A DNA stretch of 17,609 nt. Origin: CAVSWN01 sp046728115. Its GTDB lineage: Bacteria; Acidobacteriota; Vicinamibacteria; Vicinamibacterales; CAVVIG01. The translations under genes were made by a program, and so were the position numbers. The DNA is taken from assembly GCA_046728115.1 (NCBI GenBank), contig JBKPDW010000102.1, forward strand, positions 1 to 17,609, given 5' to 3'. Positions 4,894-15,000 of the stretch are shown here, one piece after another (within the stretch, counting starts at the first letter, position 1; the number at the start of each line of letters is the position of its first letter). The notes below the pieces were generated by a model. It searched no databases, was not told the origin of the DNA, and saw only the letters and a program-made list of their open reading frames with translations.

Positions 4894-7479
4894 ATGACTC
4901 CCAATGGAACAGGGTGGCGTGTGCCGGATGTTTCGCACTCGCGCAGGCTTTCGATGGCCCTGCTCGTGGTGGTACTGGCGTTCTTCGTGTTGCCGACGTC
5001 GGGAACCGCCCAGGCGCCTCGCCGGCTTGCTCCTCCCGCCTCACCGCTGGCTGCCGCGACTCGCGCCCTCATCGAAGGCCGCTTCGACGAGGTGAATGTC
5101 CTGGCCGACAAGCTCGACGCTCGCGATCCGAACGTCGTCGCGGTGAAGGCGCGCGCGGCTATTGCGCGTGGACGCTATCAGGACGCCGAAGCGCTGCTGC
5201 GTCCGGTGGCATTGCGCGCGCCCACGAGCGAGTCGGCACTCGAGCTTGGGCTGCTGCTCAACATGCTCGGCCGGGAGGAAGCGAAGGCAATTCTCGAACG
5301 CATCGCTCCTATCGCCGACACGAGCAACGATCCCTACGAAGTCGCCCGGGGCGGGCACGCGCTCCGTGCACTCGGCCGGTTCCAGGAAGCCAACGCGGCG
5401 TACCGCGAAGCTTCATCCGCTCTGGCGATGGATCCCGCGATTCAAACCGGGTGGGGCGAGCTGTTTCTCGACAGCCACAATGCGCGCGAAGCGCTCCGAT
5501 CGTTTCAGATGGCGATGCAGGCCGACGCACGCTGGACGCCGGCGATTGTCGGCGCTGCTCGCGCTCTTGCCGACGACAATCCGCCGCAGGCCGTCTCGCT
5601 CGTCAAACGGGCGCTCGAGATCAATCCCTCGTCGGTCGAGGCGCAGGTCTTTTTGGCCGAGCAGGCCATCGACGCCGAACACAAAGACGAGGCGCGTCAT
5701 GCGCTGGAGAAAGCGCTGGCCGTCAATCCCTCCAGCCTCGAGGCGCACGCGCTGCTGGCGGCGATGGCGTATGTCGCCGACAACCAGCAGGAGTTCGAGG
5801 CCGAAATCGCCAAGGTGCAGGCGATCGCCCCGAACAACGGCGACGTGTTCCGCATCTCCGGGGAGATTGCGGCGCGCAACTATCGGTTTGACGAAGCGGT
5901 CGCCTTGACGCGGCGTGGGCTGTCGGTCGATGGGCGAAACGCGCAGGCGCTCGCCGATCTCGGCACCCATCTGCTGCGCACGGGCGACGAACCCGGGGCA
6001 CGCGAGGCGCTCGATGCTTCCTTCAAGCTCGATCCCTTCGACGTCGTCACGTACAACCTGCTCGGGCTGATGGACACGCTGGACAAATTTGTCACCGTGC
6101 GCGACGGCGATGTGGTGATGCGTCTGCACAAGGACGAAGAGCCCGTGCTGCGGGAATACGCCGTTCCGCTGGCGCATCAGGCGCTGACAACGCTGGCGGG
6201 GCGGTACGAGTTCACGCCAAAGGGACCCATCCTCATCGAGATTTTCCCGAAGCACGACGATTTTGCCGTCCGAAACGTCGGCCTGCCGGGAATGATTGGC
6301 GCGCTCGGGGCGTGCTTCGGACGCGTGGTCACCATGGATTCTCCGCGCGCAAGGCCGCCGGGCGAATTTCAGTGGGAGGCGACGCTGTGGCACGAGTTGA
6401 CGCACGTGATCACGCTGCAGATGTCGAATCAGCGGTTGCCGCGCTGGTTGTCGGAGGGGCTCTCTACGTACGAAGAGAAGCGCGCGCGGCCCGAGTGGGC
6501 ACGGCAGATGGACACGGAGTTCGTCTCGATGCTCAATGGCGATGGCGCGATCAAGCTGCGCGACCTGAACGCCGCGTTCCAGAACCCCAAGCTGATCTCG
6601 ATTGCGTACTATCAAGGCGGCCTGCTTGTTGAACACCTCGAGAGCGTTTACGGCGACGCCGGCATCCGCAAGCTCCTGCGTGCGTACGGACAAGGCATGG
6701 ACACCGACGCGGCATTCAAGGCGGCGCTCAACACGAGCTTCGCCGAGCTGCAGACGGGCTTCGATCAGACGTTGGACAAGATGTTCGGCGCGATGCGAAA
6801 AGCGCTGGCCATGCCCGAGAACGCCGACACGCTGCGCATGCCGCTGGAGCTGCTCAAGCCGTACGCGGCCGAGCATCAGGGCAGCTATCCAGTGCAGATG
6901 ACGCTGGGCAGCGCGCTCCGCAAGGCCGGTCAGCTCGACGAAGCCATGGAGGTGTTCGAACGGGCAGCGGCCCTGGTCCCGACGGCGCGTGGCAGCGACA
7001 GCCCGCACGGCCAGATGGCGGCGATCGCGATGGGAAAGAAAGACTCGGCGCGGGCCATCACGGAGCTCACCGCGCTCGTCGCGAACGACTTCGACAATCT
7101 CGAGGCCGCACGCCAACTTGCCGCGCTGTTGACGCAGACGAAACAGGACATCTCGACGCCGGCGGGCGCCGCGAAGCTGCGTCCTGTGTACGAGCGCATC
7201 GTCGCGATCGATCCGTTCGATGCCGAAGCGCATACGACGCTGGGCCGGATGGCGATGCAACGAAACGAACCCGATGTGGCATCACGCGAGTTCCGCACGG
7301 TCATCGCGCTCGCTCCGGTCGATCGCGCCGCGGCGTACACGGATCTCGCGGAAAGCTACTTCAAGGCCGGCAAGCGGACAGAGGCGAAGAAACAGACGCT
7401 TGCGGCGCTCGAGATCGCGCCAACCTACGAGCGCGCTCAGGAACTCCTGCTGAAGCTCGTCGACGGGAGCCGGCATTGA
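4894..7479 (+). CDS. Exported TPR protein with a central HExxH peptidase-MA-like domain
   Basis: An 861-residue protein with an N-terminal signal peptide: basic 'SHSRRLSMALLVVVLAFFVL', then 'PTSGTAQA' as a likely cleavage site. The mature protein is periplasmic or lipid-free and exported. Residues ~60-420 are tetratricopeptide-like helical pairs (for example 'ALEINPSSVEAQVFLAEQA'). A central domain follows with the zinc-peptidase motif 'LWHELTHVITLQ' (H500, E501, H504) and the third ligand E521 in 'LSEGLSTYEE', a gluzincin layout like Peptidase_MA. More TPRs fill the C-terminal ~220 residues. With HExxH and the downstream Glu intact, catalysis is plausible but unproven. The start is uncertain. 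ATG 4894 lies just after the TATAAT and would be nearly leaderless. GTG 4921 has an AGGGTGG ribosome site and gives a more compact signal peptide. TTG 4837 is upstream of the promoter and unlikely. Its stop overlaps the next gene's start. Confidence 0.9.
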   Translation: MTPNGTGWRVPDVSHSRRLSMALLVVVLAFFVLPTSGTAQAPRRLAPPASPLAAATRALIEGRFDEVNVLADKLDARDPNVVAVKARAAIARGRYQDAEALLRPVALRAPTSESALELGLLLNMLGREEAKAILERIAPIADTSNDPYEVARGGHALRALGRFQEANAAYREASSALAMDPAIQTGWGELFLDSHNAREALRSFQMAMQADARWTPAIVGAARALADDNPPQAVSLVKRALEINPSSVEAQVFLAEQAIDAEHKDEARHALEKALAVNPSSLEAHALLAAMAYVADNQQEFEAEIAKVQAIAPNNGDVFRISGEIAARNYRFDEAVALTRRGLSVDGRNAQALADLGTHLLRTGDEPGAREALDASFKLDPFDVVTYNLLGLMDTLDKFVTVRDGDVVMRLHKDEEPVLREYAVPLAHQALTTLAGRYEFTPKGPILIEIFPKHDDFAVRNVGLPGMIGALGACFGRVVTMDSPRARPPGEFQWEATLWHELTHVITLQMSNQRLPRWLSEGLSTYEEKRARPEWARQMDTEFVSMLNGDGAIKLRDLNAAFQNPKLISIAYYQGGLLVEHLESVYGDAGIRKLLRAYGQGMDTDAAFKAALNTSFAELQTGFDQTLDKMFGAMRKALAMPENADTLRMPLELLKPYAAEHQGSYPVQMTLGSALRKAGQLDEAMEVFERAAALVPTARGSDSPHGQMAAIAMGKKDSARAITELTALVANDFDNLEAARQLAALLTQTKQDISTPAGAAKLRPVYERIVAIDPFDAEAHTTLGRMAMQRNEPDVASREFRTVIALAPVDRAAAYTDLAESYFKAGKRTEAKKQTLAALEIAPTYERAQELLLKLVDGSRH
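7465..7469 (+). promoter_or_regulatory. Ribosome binding site (GGGAG) that fixes the TTG start of the DUF4159 gene
   Basis: GGGAG sits 6 nt before a TTG at 7476-7478 that overlaps the stop codon of the TPR gene. The combination supports TTG initiation and translational coupling. The first in-frame ATG downstream would remove the hydrophobic signal segment. Confidence 0.55.
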
Positions 7480-8270
7480 TTGAAAACGGAGTACGGCCCC
7501 TTTTCCTCGCGGTCGCCCTCCTGGCGCTCGCCACGTCCATGCAGCCACGCGTCGACGCGCAGCCGCCGGCGACGTCCGACGACCGCTACGCCGGCCTGCA
7601 GTGGCGCTTCGTCAGGATCAAGTACCACTTTCCAAATGAAGGAACGCGTATCCCCCAGGATTTCTACGGCGATCCGTGGGGCATCGATGCGCCGGCGGCA
7701 GAGCAGAACCTGACGCGACGAATCAAGACCGCTACCGCGATTCAGGTCGAAGATCCCATTCTCCTGACGCTCGACGACCCGAAGCTTTTTCAATACCCCT
7801 GGATCTACTTCGTCGAGCCGAGCAGCATGCGGATGACGGAACAGGAGATTCCGCTTCTGCGCGAGTTCCTGCTCCGCGGCGGGTTCGCGATGATGGACGA
7901 TTTCCATGGCCCGGCCGAATGGGACGCGTTCGCGCGCGAGATGAAGCGCCTGTTCCCCGACCGCGAAGTCGTCGAGGTTCCGAAGGACCATCCGGTGTTC
8001 GACGCGTTCTACAAGATTGACGCGTACCCGCAGGTCGCCGGCCTCGGGTCCTTCCTGCTGGGTCGCACGTGGGAAAAGGGCGGAGTCATGCCGCATCTGC
8101 GCACGATCCTCGACGACAACGGCCGCCCGATGATGTTCATCAACTGGAACACCGACATGGGCGACGGTTGGGAGTGGTCCAACGCCGAGCAGTACCCCGG
8201 CTACATCAAGTTCACCGCCCTCGCGTATCGAATGGCAATCAACGAGATCGTCTACGCCCTCACGCATTGA
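7476..8270 (+). CDS. Exported DUF4159-domain protein
   Basis: A 264-residue protein with an N-terminal signal peptide (hydrophobic 'PLFLAVALLALATSM', probable cleavage after 'RVDA'). The remainder is one DUF4159 domain. Recognisable blocks are 'WRFVRIKYHFPNEG' near the start of the mature chain, 'YPWIYFVEPSSMRMTEQE', 'EFLLRGGFAMMDDFHG', 'DHPVFDAFYKI' and the C-terminal 'KFTALAYRMAINEIVYALT'. The function is not established. The fold resembles class I glutamine-amidotransferase-like domains without an obvious catalytic triad, and similar domains are fused or adjacent to VWA/BatA proteins. Here it stands alone next to MoxR. It uses a TTG start that overlaps the preceding stop by 4 nt, with a GGGAG ribosome site, so it is probably coupled to the TPR protein. 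Its periplasmic location matches the exported domains of the downstream VWA proteins. Confidence 0.88.
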   Translation: MIENGVRPLFLAVALLALATSMQPRVDAQPPATSDDRYAGLQWRFVRIKYHFPNEGTRIPQDFYGDPWGIDAPAAEQNLTRRIKTATAIQVEDPILLTLDDPKLFQYPWIYFVEPSSMRMTEQEIPLLREFLLRGGFAMMDDFHGPAEWDAFAREMKRLFPDREVVEVPKDHPVFDAFYKIDAYPQVAGLGSFLLGRTWEKGGVMPHLRTILDDNGRPMMFINWNTDMGDGWEWSNAEQYPGYIKFTALAYRMAINEIVYALTH

Positions 8271-8282
8271 CCAGGGAACCGA

Positions 8283-9284
<1,002 letters not shown>

Positions 9285-9287
9285 CCG

Positions 9288-10193
9288 ATGTCCTGGCCCT
9301 CGGCTGATCGCACGTTCCTCGATCCCGCGGTCGTCGCCCGGCTCGGCACGCTCGAACTGAAAGCCAGGACGATCGTCGAGGGCTTCCTGTCGGGACTGCA
9401 CCGCAGCCCGTTCAAAGGCTTCAGCGTGGAATTCGCGGAATACCGCCAGTACATCCCCGGCGACGATCTGTCCACGATCGACTGGAAGGTGTACGCGCGC
9501 AGCGATCGGCACTACGTCAAGAAGTTCGAGGAGGAGACGAATCTCGATTGTCATCTCCTGCTGGACGTGAGCGGATCGATGTCGTACGGCTCGCACCACG
9601 GCGTGTCGAAGTTCGAGTACGGCGCCTGCCTGGCCGCGTCGCTCGGGTACTTGATGAACCGTCAACGCGATGCCGTGGGCTTGACGGCCTTCGCCGAAGA
9701 CGTTGTCGCGATATTGCCCGCGAGCTCGCGGCCCGGTCATCTGCGCGCGCTGCTCGTCACGCTCGAGCGGCTCCGACCTGGACGTCAGACAAATGTCGCG
9801 AAACCGCTGCATAATCTCGCGGATTCGCTGACAAAGCGCGGCCTGGTCGTGCTGATCTCGGATCTGCTCGACGATCCGGCCGAAATCATCCGCGGGCTGA
9901 AGCATTTTCAATTCAGGGGCACCGACGTGATCGTGTTCCACATTCTCGATGCCGACGAAATCGACTTTCCGTTCGACCGCGCCACGCGGTTCGAGGATCT
10001 GGAAACCAGCGAAGAGATCCTGGCGGTGCCCGGCGCGGTGCGCGATCATTACAGGAAGGAGATGAGCAACCTCATCGAGCGGTATCGCCGCGAGCTCGGC
10101 GCCATCGGCATCGACTATCAGCTCCTGAACACGAAACATCCACTGGAACTCGCGCTTCTCTCGTACCTGTCGACGAGGTCGCGGGCGTTCTGA
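9288..10193 (+). CDS. DUF58-domain protein with VWA-like MIDAS
   Basis: A 301-residue soluble protein, the usual partner of MoxR. The DUF58 signature is 'FAEYRQYIPGDDLSTIDW' (49-66) followed by 'KVYARSDRHYVKKFEEE'. It leads into a von Willebrand A-like strand carrying the metal-ion site 'LLLDVSGSMS' (D93, S95, S97). 'GRQTNVAKPL' supplies the likely third MIDAS residue (Thr) and 'GLVVLISDLLDD' the fourth strand. All MIDAS residues are in place, so it can probably bind Mg2+ and engage a ligand or the ATPase. There are no membrane segments, unlike longer DUF58 proteins that carry two at the N-terminus. The ATG is 3 nt after the MoxR stop. The gene ends 12 nt before the BatA-like gene. Confidence 0.94.
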   Translation: MSWPSADRTFLDPAVVARLGTLELKARTIVEGFLSGLHRSPFKGFSVEFAEYRQYIPGDDLSTIDWKVYARSDRHYVKKFEEETNLDCHLLLDVSGSMSYGSHHGVSKFEYGACLAASLGYLMNRQRDAVGLTAFAEDVVAILPASSRPGHLRALLVTLERLRPGRQTNVAKPLHNLADSLTKRGLVVLISDLLDDPAEIIRGLKHFQFRGTDVIVFHILDADEIDFPFDRATRFEDLETSEEILAVPGAVRDHYRKEMSNLIERYRRELGAIGIDYQLLNTKHPLELALLSYLSTRSRAF

Positions 10194-10205
10194 GCGCTGA
10201 GGCAG

Positions 10206-12086
10206 ATGCTGTCGTTCCTCTCGCCGCTCTTTCTGGCTGGCGCTGCTGCAGCGGCAATTCCGATTGTGCTGCACCTGCTGAGGCGCGAGCCGGAGGCGCG
10301 CGTACGATTCGCCGCCGTGAAGTTCCTGAAAGAAGCGCCCGTCGAACACACGGACAAACACCGCCTGCGCGAGCTGCTGCTCCTGGCACTACGAATCACC
10401 GCTTTGATCCTGCTGGCCGTAGCCTTCGCGCGACCGTTCTTTCGAGCGGCGGCCCTGACGGCGCCCGGAGGCACCACGATCATCGCGCTCGATACGTCGT
10501 ACAGCTTGTCGGCACCGGGGCAATTCGAACGCGCCCGCCAGCTGGCCAAGGCTGCGGTGTCGCGCGCACCCGGCGGCGATCGCGTCGGTGTGGTGACTTT
10601 TGCCGACGACGCGGAGATCGTTGCCAGGCCGGGAGGCGATCGGGTCCTGGCCACCGCCGCGATCGATCGCGCAACGGTCGGGTTCGGCTCGACCCGCTAC
10701 CGAAGCGCATTGTCCGCATCGACTCAGGCCCTCGACGGAAAACGAGGAACGATCGTCGTGATCACGGACCTGCAGGAAAACGGGTGGGACGCGGGCGATC
10801 GTGTGTCCGTTCCCGAGGGCACGACGATCGAGGTCGCCGACGTCGGAGCAGTTGCCGCCAATCTGGCAGTGACGGCCGTGCGACCGCAGGCCGACCGGAT
10901 CGTGGCCACGGTCCATAACGGCGGCGCGGGGGCGCGGGACGCGCGGTTGCACCTGACGATCGACGGTCGGCCTGCTGGCGAAGCCACAACGTCGCTGGGA
11001 CCGAATCAGTCTGTCGATGTGCTGTTCGCGCGCGCGCCACGGGGGAGCGTGGCATCCGTGGCAGTTGACGATCCGGACGGCATTCAAGCCGACAACGTGC
11101 GCTACGCAGTGCTCGGCGGCACGATGAAGCCCTCGGTGCTCGTCGTTACGGGCAGCGGCGATCTTTCCCGCGACGGGTTCTATGCGCAGCAGGCTCTCGC
11201 CGCCGGCAGATCGGCGTACGACGTCGCCGGGATCGGCGGAGCTCAACTGTCGATCGCTGGCAGCGATGTGATTGGCTCGCGCGCAGCGGTGTTGTTGTTG
11301 TCCACGCGAGGCCTCGAGAGGCACGGCCGCGAGGCGCTGGCATCGTACGTTCGTGCGGGTGGAGGCCTCATCGTGGCGGCCGGCCCCGACATCGACGGCG
11401 ACGTGGTCGGCGACGTGCTCGGCGCAGAATCGACGTTGCGGGTCGCGTCGCCGCCCGATGCGCGGCCGGAGCCGCGCACACTTGCGCCGGCCGACGTCCG
11501 GCACCCGGTCTTCGAGGCGTTTTCGGGCAATGCGACGTCGCTGGGACTCGTCAAGTTTCAGCACGCCGCGCGAATCAGCGGAAGCGCGTGCCAGATCCTG
11601 GCTCGCTTCACCACGGGCGACGCGGCGCTGATCGAGTGTGCGTCCGGCGATGGGCGCGCGCTCGTAATCGCGTCGGATCTCGATAATCGATGGAACGATT
11701 TTCCATTGCACTCGACGTTCGTTCCGTTTCTGCACGAAGCCGTCGGATATGTGGCGAGCGCCCGCGCTCACGCATCGGAGTATTTCATCGCTGATGCGCC
11801 AGCCGGCGTGAAGAAAGCGCCTGGATTTGCGACCGTTGGCGATGCGGGACGGGGCACTGCGCGGAGGCGAGTCGCCATTAACGTCGATCCGCGGGAATCC
11901 GAGCTGGTGCGGTTGTCGCCCGAAGACTTTCAGTCAGCGGTGACCCGGCTGAAGGACGACGCGACCGCGGAAACGCGAATCGAAGCGCGCCAGCAGGAAG
12001 ATCGGCAGCACCTGTGGCAGTTCCTCGTCGTCGCGATGGCTCTGACGCTGGCCGTCGAAGGCTTCGTGGCAGCAAGAACTGCGTGA
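10206..12086 (+). CDS. BatA-like membrane protein with VWA and glutamine-amidotransferase-like domains
   Basis: A 626-residue inner-membrane protein. It starts with the BatA N-terminal double-membrane module: 'FLSPLFLAGAAAAAIPIVLH' (4-23), a loop with 'VRFAAVKFLKEAP', and a second segment 'LLLLALRITALILLAVAFA' (58-76). A VWA domain follows with the MIDAS motif 'IIALDTSYSLS' (D96, S98, S100) and 'IVVITDLQENGW'. After an Ig-like stretch, residues ~305-420 form a glutamine-amidotransferase-like region ('PSVLVVTGSG', 'ASYVRAGGGLIVAAG'). A C-terminal segment 'LWQFLVVAMALTLAVEGFV' (~601-619) anchors the end. The large middle part probably faces the periplasm. In Bacteroides fragilis and Leptospira, BatA proteins sit in comparable MoxR operons linked to oxygen or stress tolerance; whether this holds here is unknown. 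The start has GAGG close upstream. Confidence 0.9.
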   Translation: MLSFLSPLFLAGAAAAAIPIVLHLLRREPEARVRFAAVKFLKEAPVEHTDKHRLRELLLLALRITALILLAVAFARPFFRAAALTAPGGTTIIALDTSYSLSAPGQFERARQLAKAAVSRAPGGDRVGVVTFADDAEIVARPGGDRVLATAAIDRATVGFGSTRYRSALSASTQALDGKRGTIVVITDLQENGWDAGDRVSVPEGTTIEVADVGAVAANLAVTAVRPQADRIVATVHNGGAGARDARLHLTIDGRPAGEATTSLGPNQSVDVLFARAPRGSVASVAVDDPDGIQADNVRYAVLGGTMKPSVLVVTGSGDLSRDGFYAQQALAAGRSAYDVAGIGGAQLSIAGSDVIGSRAAVLLLSTRGLERHGREALASYVRAGGGLIVAAGPDIDGDVVGDVLGAESTLRVASPPDARPEPRTLAPADVRHPVFEAFSGNATSLGLVKFQHAARISGSACQILARFTTGDAALIECASGDGRALVIASDLDNRWNDFPLHSTFVPFLHEAVGYVASARAHASEYFIADAPAGVKKAPGFATVGDAGRGTARRRVAINVDPRESELVRLSPEDFQSAVTRLKDDATAETRIEARQQEDRQHLWQFLVVAMALTLAVEGFVAARTA

Positions 12087-12095
12087 GTTGGCTAT

Positions 12096-15000
12096 ATGGA
12101 GCACTACACCCACATCCGCGAGTTGATCGATCGCGTTCGGACGCGATGGTGCACCTTGCGCGCGTTCAATGCCATCCTTCGCTCGGCGCTCATGGCCGCC
12201 GCCGTGATCGTCGTCGCGCTCCTCGCGGCGCGATGGGCGATCGGTCGCCCGGCAGTCCTGGTGGCCATCGCGATTGTCGCGCTGGCCCTGGTGGCCGCCG
12301 CCGTGTTCCGGACGCTTTGGCCGCTGCGCCGCGTTCCAGGGGATGGCCAGGTCGCGAGGTATATCGAGGAACGTGCGCCCTCGCTCGATGACCGGTTGGT
12401 CAGCGCGGTCGATGTCGCCGCAAAAGCAACCGCATCCGTTGCGATCGCGGAGCCGATGCTGGCCGATGCGGCACGGCGCGCCCGCGCAGTCGAAGTCGAT
12501 ACGATCGTTCCTCGCCGTTCGTTGCGTCGCGCCGGACTGAAGGCGGCGGTTGCTGCCGTCGTGTTCTTCATCGTGCTGTTCATCGGCCGCGACACCGCGC
12601 GTCAGACCATCGATGCCGCGTCGTTGACGATGTGGCCCGAACGCGTGTCGATTGAGGTGAGCCCGGGGAGCGCACGCGTGAAGGCGGGTTCGGCGCTGTC
12701 AATCAAAGCGCGGCTCGTCGGCAATCGGGCGCCCGTGCTCGCGCAGCTGCAGATCGCCGATGGCGCTGGATGGCGCAGCACCGAAATGACGACCGACAGG
12801 AGCGCGAACGCCTTCGGCTCGACGCTCGACTCGGTCAGCGCGTCGTTCGGGTATCGCGTTGTGGCCGGCGCTGTCACGTCGCCGGCGTACGACATCACGG
12901 TCGTTTATCCGCCTCGCGTGACGCGAATCGATGTCGACTATACCTATCCGTCCGGCCTGAACCTGTCCGGCCGCACGGAAAGGGACAGCGGCGATATCTA
13001 CGCGCCGGCCGGAACCGACGTCCGTGTGCACGTCTTCACCGATCGCACGGCCGCGACTGGCCGGTTGGTACTGACGGGCGGCAAGACGATCGCGCTGCAG
13101 GCGGTCAACGCGAGCGAGTTCACGGCCGCGATGAAGGTCGTCGGAGACGATTCCTATCGGGTGGGGCTCGCCGACGCCGACGGGATCGGCACCGGCGGCG
13201 ACACGGAGTATTTCATCCGGGCGCTGGAGGATCGACCGCCGGAAGTGCACATCCTCAAGCCCGCAGCCGATCGCTCGGCGACGCGGCTCGAAGAGGTCGA
13301 CGTGGACGTGCAGGCCGAGGACGACTACGGCATCGATCGCCTCGATCTCGTCTACTCGGTCCGCGGCGGTGCGGAGAACGTGATCCCGCTGGCGATTCCG
13401 CGTCAACGGGCGGAGGTGACCGGGCATCACACGCTCTTCCTCGAGGAACTGGACGTCCAGCCTGGTGATTTCGTCTCGTACTACGCGCGCGCACGAGATC
13501 TCACGCGTGGCACGAGGCCCAATGAGGCGCGCAGTGACATCTTCTTTCTCGAAGTCAAGCCGTACGAGCAGGAATTCGCGCTGGCGCAGAGCCAGGGCGG
13601 CATGGCTGGGTTGAGCCGCTCCTCGCTCGACGATCTCGTCACCGCCCAGAAAGAAGTCGTCGTTGCCACATGGAAGCTCGATCGACGTGCGCAGAGCGCG
13701 AAAGGATCGAAGTCGGAACAGGACATCCGATCGGTCTCGCGCGCGGAGTCCGAGTTGAAAACGCGCGTCGAGGAAACGTCCAGCACGTTCCGCGAATCGA
13801 CGATGCGGGATCCGCGGCGGCGCCCGGCACGGCCGGGCGGGCGTGGAGCGCCTCAGCAACCCGAGCTCAGGGCCGGCCAGACGCTGCCCGAGGAAGACGA
13901 CATGACCGCGGCCGCTGAAGCCATGGGCAAGGCGGTCGAAGCCCTCGACTCGCTGAAAGCGGCGGACGCGTTGCCGCCAGAGATGGAGGCGCTCAACCGG
14001 CTGTTGAAGGCGCAAGCCGCGGTCAAGCGCCGCGAGGTGACGCAGCAGCAGTCCGGCAACTGGAGCGGCAGCAATCACAGCAACGTCGATCTGTCGACGC
14101 TTTTCGACCGCGAGCTGCAGAAAGCGCAGCAGACGAACTACGAAACGAAGTCGAGCGCCGAGCAGCGCGACAACCCGAATCAGAGCGCGCTCGACAAGAT
14201 CAAGGACCTGGCGCGGCGGCAGGACGAACTTCTGAAGCGGCAGCAGGAGCTCGCGCGCAACCGCGACAAGATGAGCGAAGAAGAGCTGAAGCGCGAGCTC
14301 GAACGTCTGACGCGCGAGCAGTCGGAACTGCGGCAACGCGCCGAGGAGATCGCACGCCAGGCGGCCGGGCAGAACCAGTCCGCGCAGGCTCCGCAGCAGA
14401 AGGATAAAGCCGGCGCCGCCGGACAGCAGAGTCAGTCGGGGCAGCAGAGTCAGTCAGGCCAGTCGGGTCAGCAGGGACAGAACGGGCAACAGGGACAGAA
14501 CGGGCAGAACGGGTCTCGAAGCCAGGCCCAAGGAAACGGTCAGGCCAGCGGAGACGAGACCAGCAAGCGCGTCCGCGCTGCGTCCGAAGAAATGCGTAAT
14601 GCGACGAGCGATCTTCGTCGCCAGGATGCGAAGCAGGCCGCGGAGGCGGGCAATCGCGCGCTCGAGCGCCTGCGCGAAGCGCAGCGGGATCTCGAGACCG
14701 TCGGTCCGGACGAGCGACGCCGCGCCCTAGGAGATCTCCAGCTTGAAGCGCGGCAGATGGCCGAGGCGCAGCGTCAGGCGGCGTCCGAACTTGCCAAAAC
14801 GGCGCCGGGGGAATCGAGCAAGGACAGGTTGCGACGCCTTGCCGGCGATCAAGAGCGGCTTGCCGCGCGGGCGCGCAAGCTCGCAGATTCGCTGCGTCAG
14901 CAGAGCGCTGCGGGCCGCGATCCCGGCGCCCGCCCGGGAGGCTCCGATGCGAGCAGGACGGACGCGCGCGCGCAGGCGGCGGCGGGTGAGGCAGCCAAGC

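Noticed and set aside
5413..7260. 615-codon open frame antisense to the TPR gene (also 2934-4391, 8406-10361, 10389-11771 and 12699-14336 on the minus strand)
   Set aside because: Long antisense frames are expected opposite GC-rich genes. Their translations are Arg/His-rich without motifs, and the plus-strand genes opposite are clear family members.
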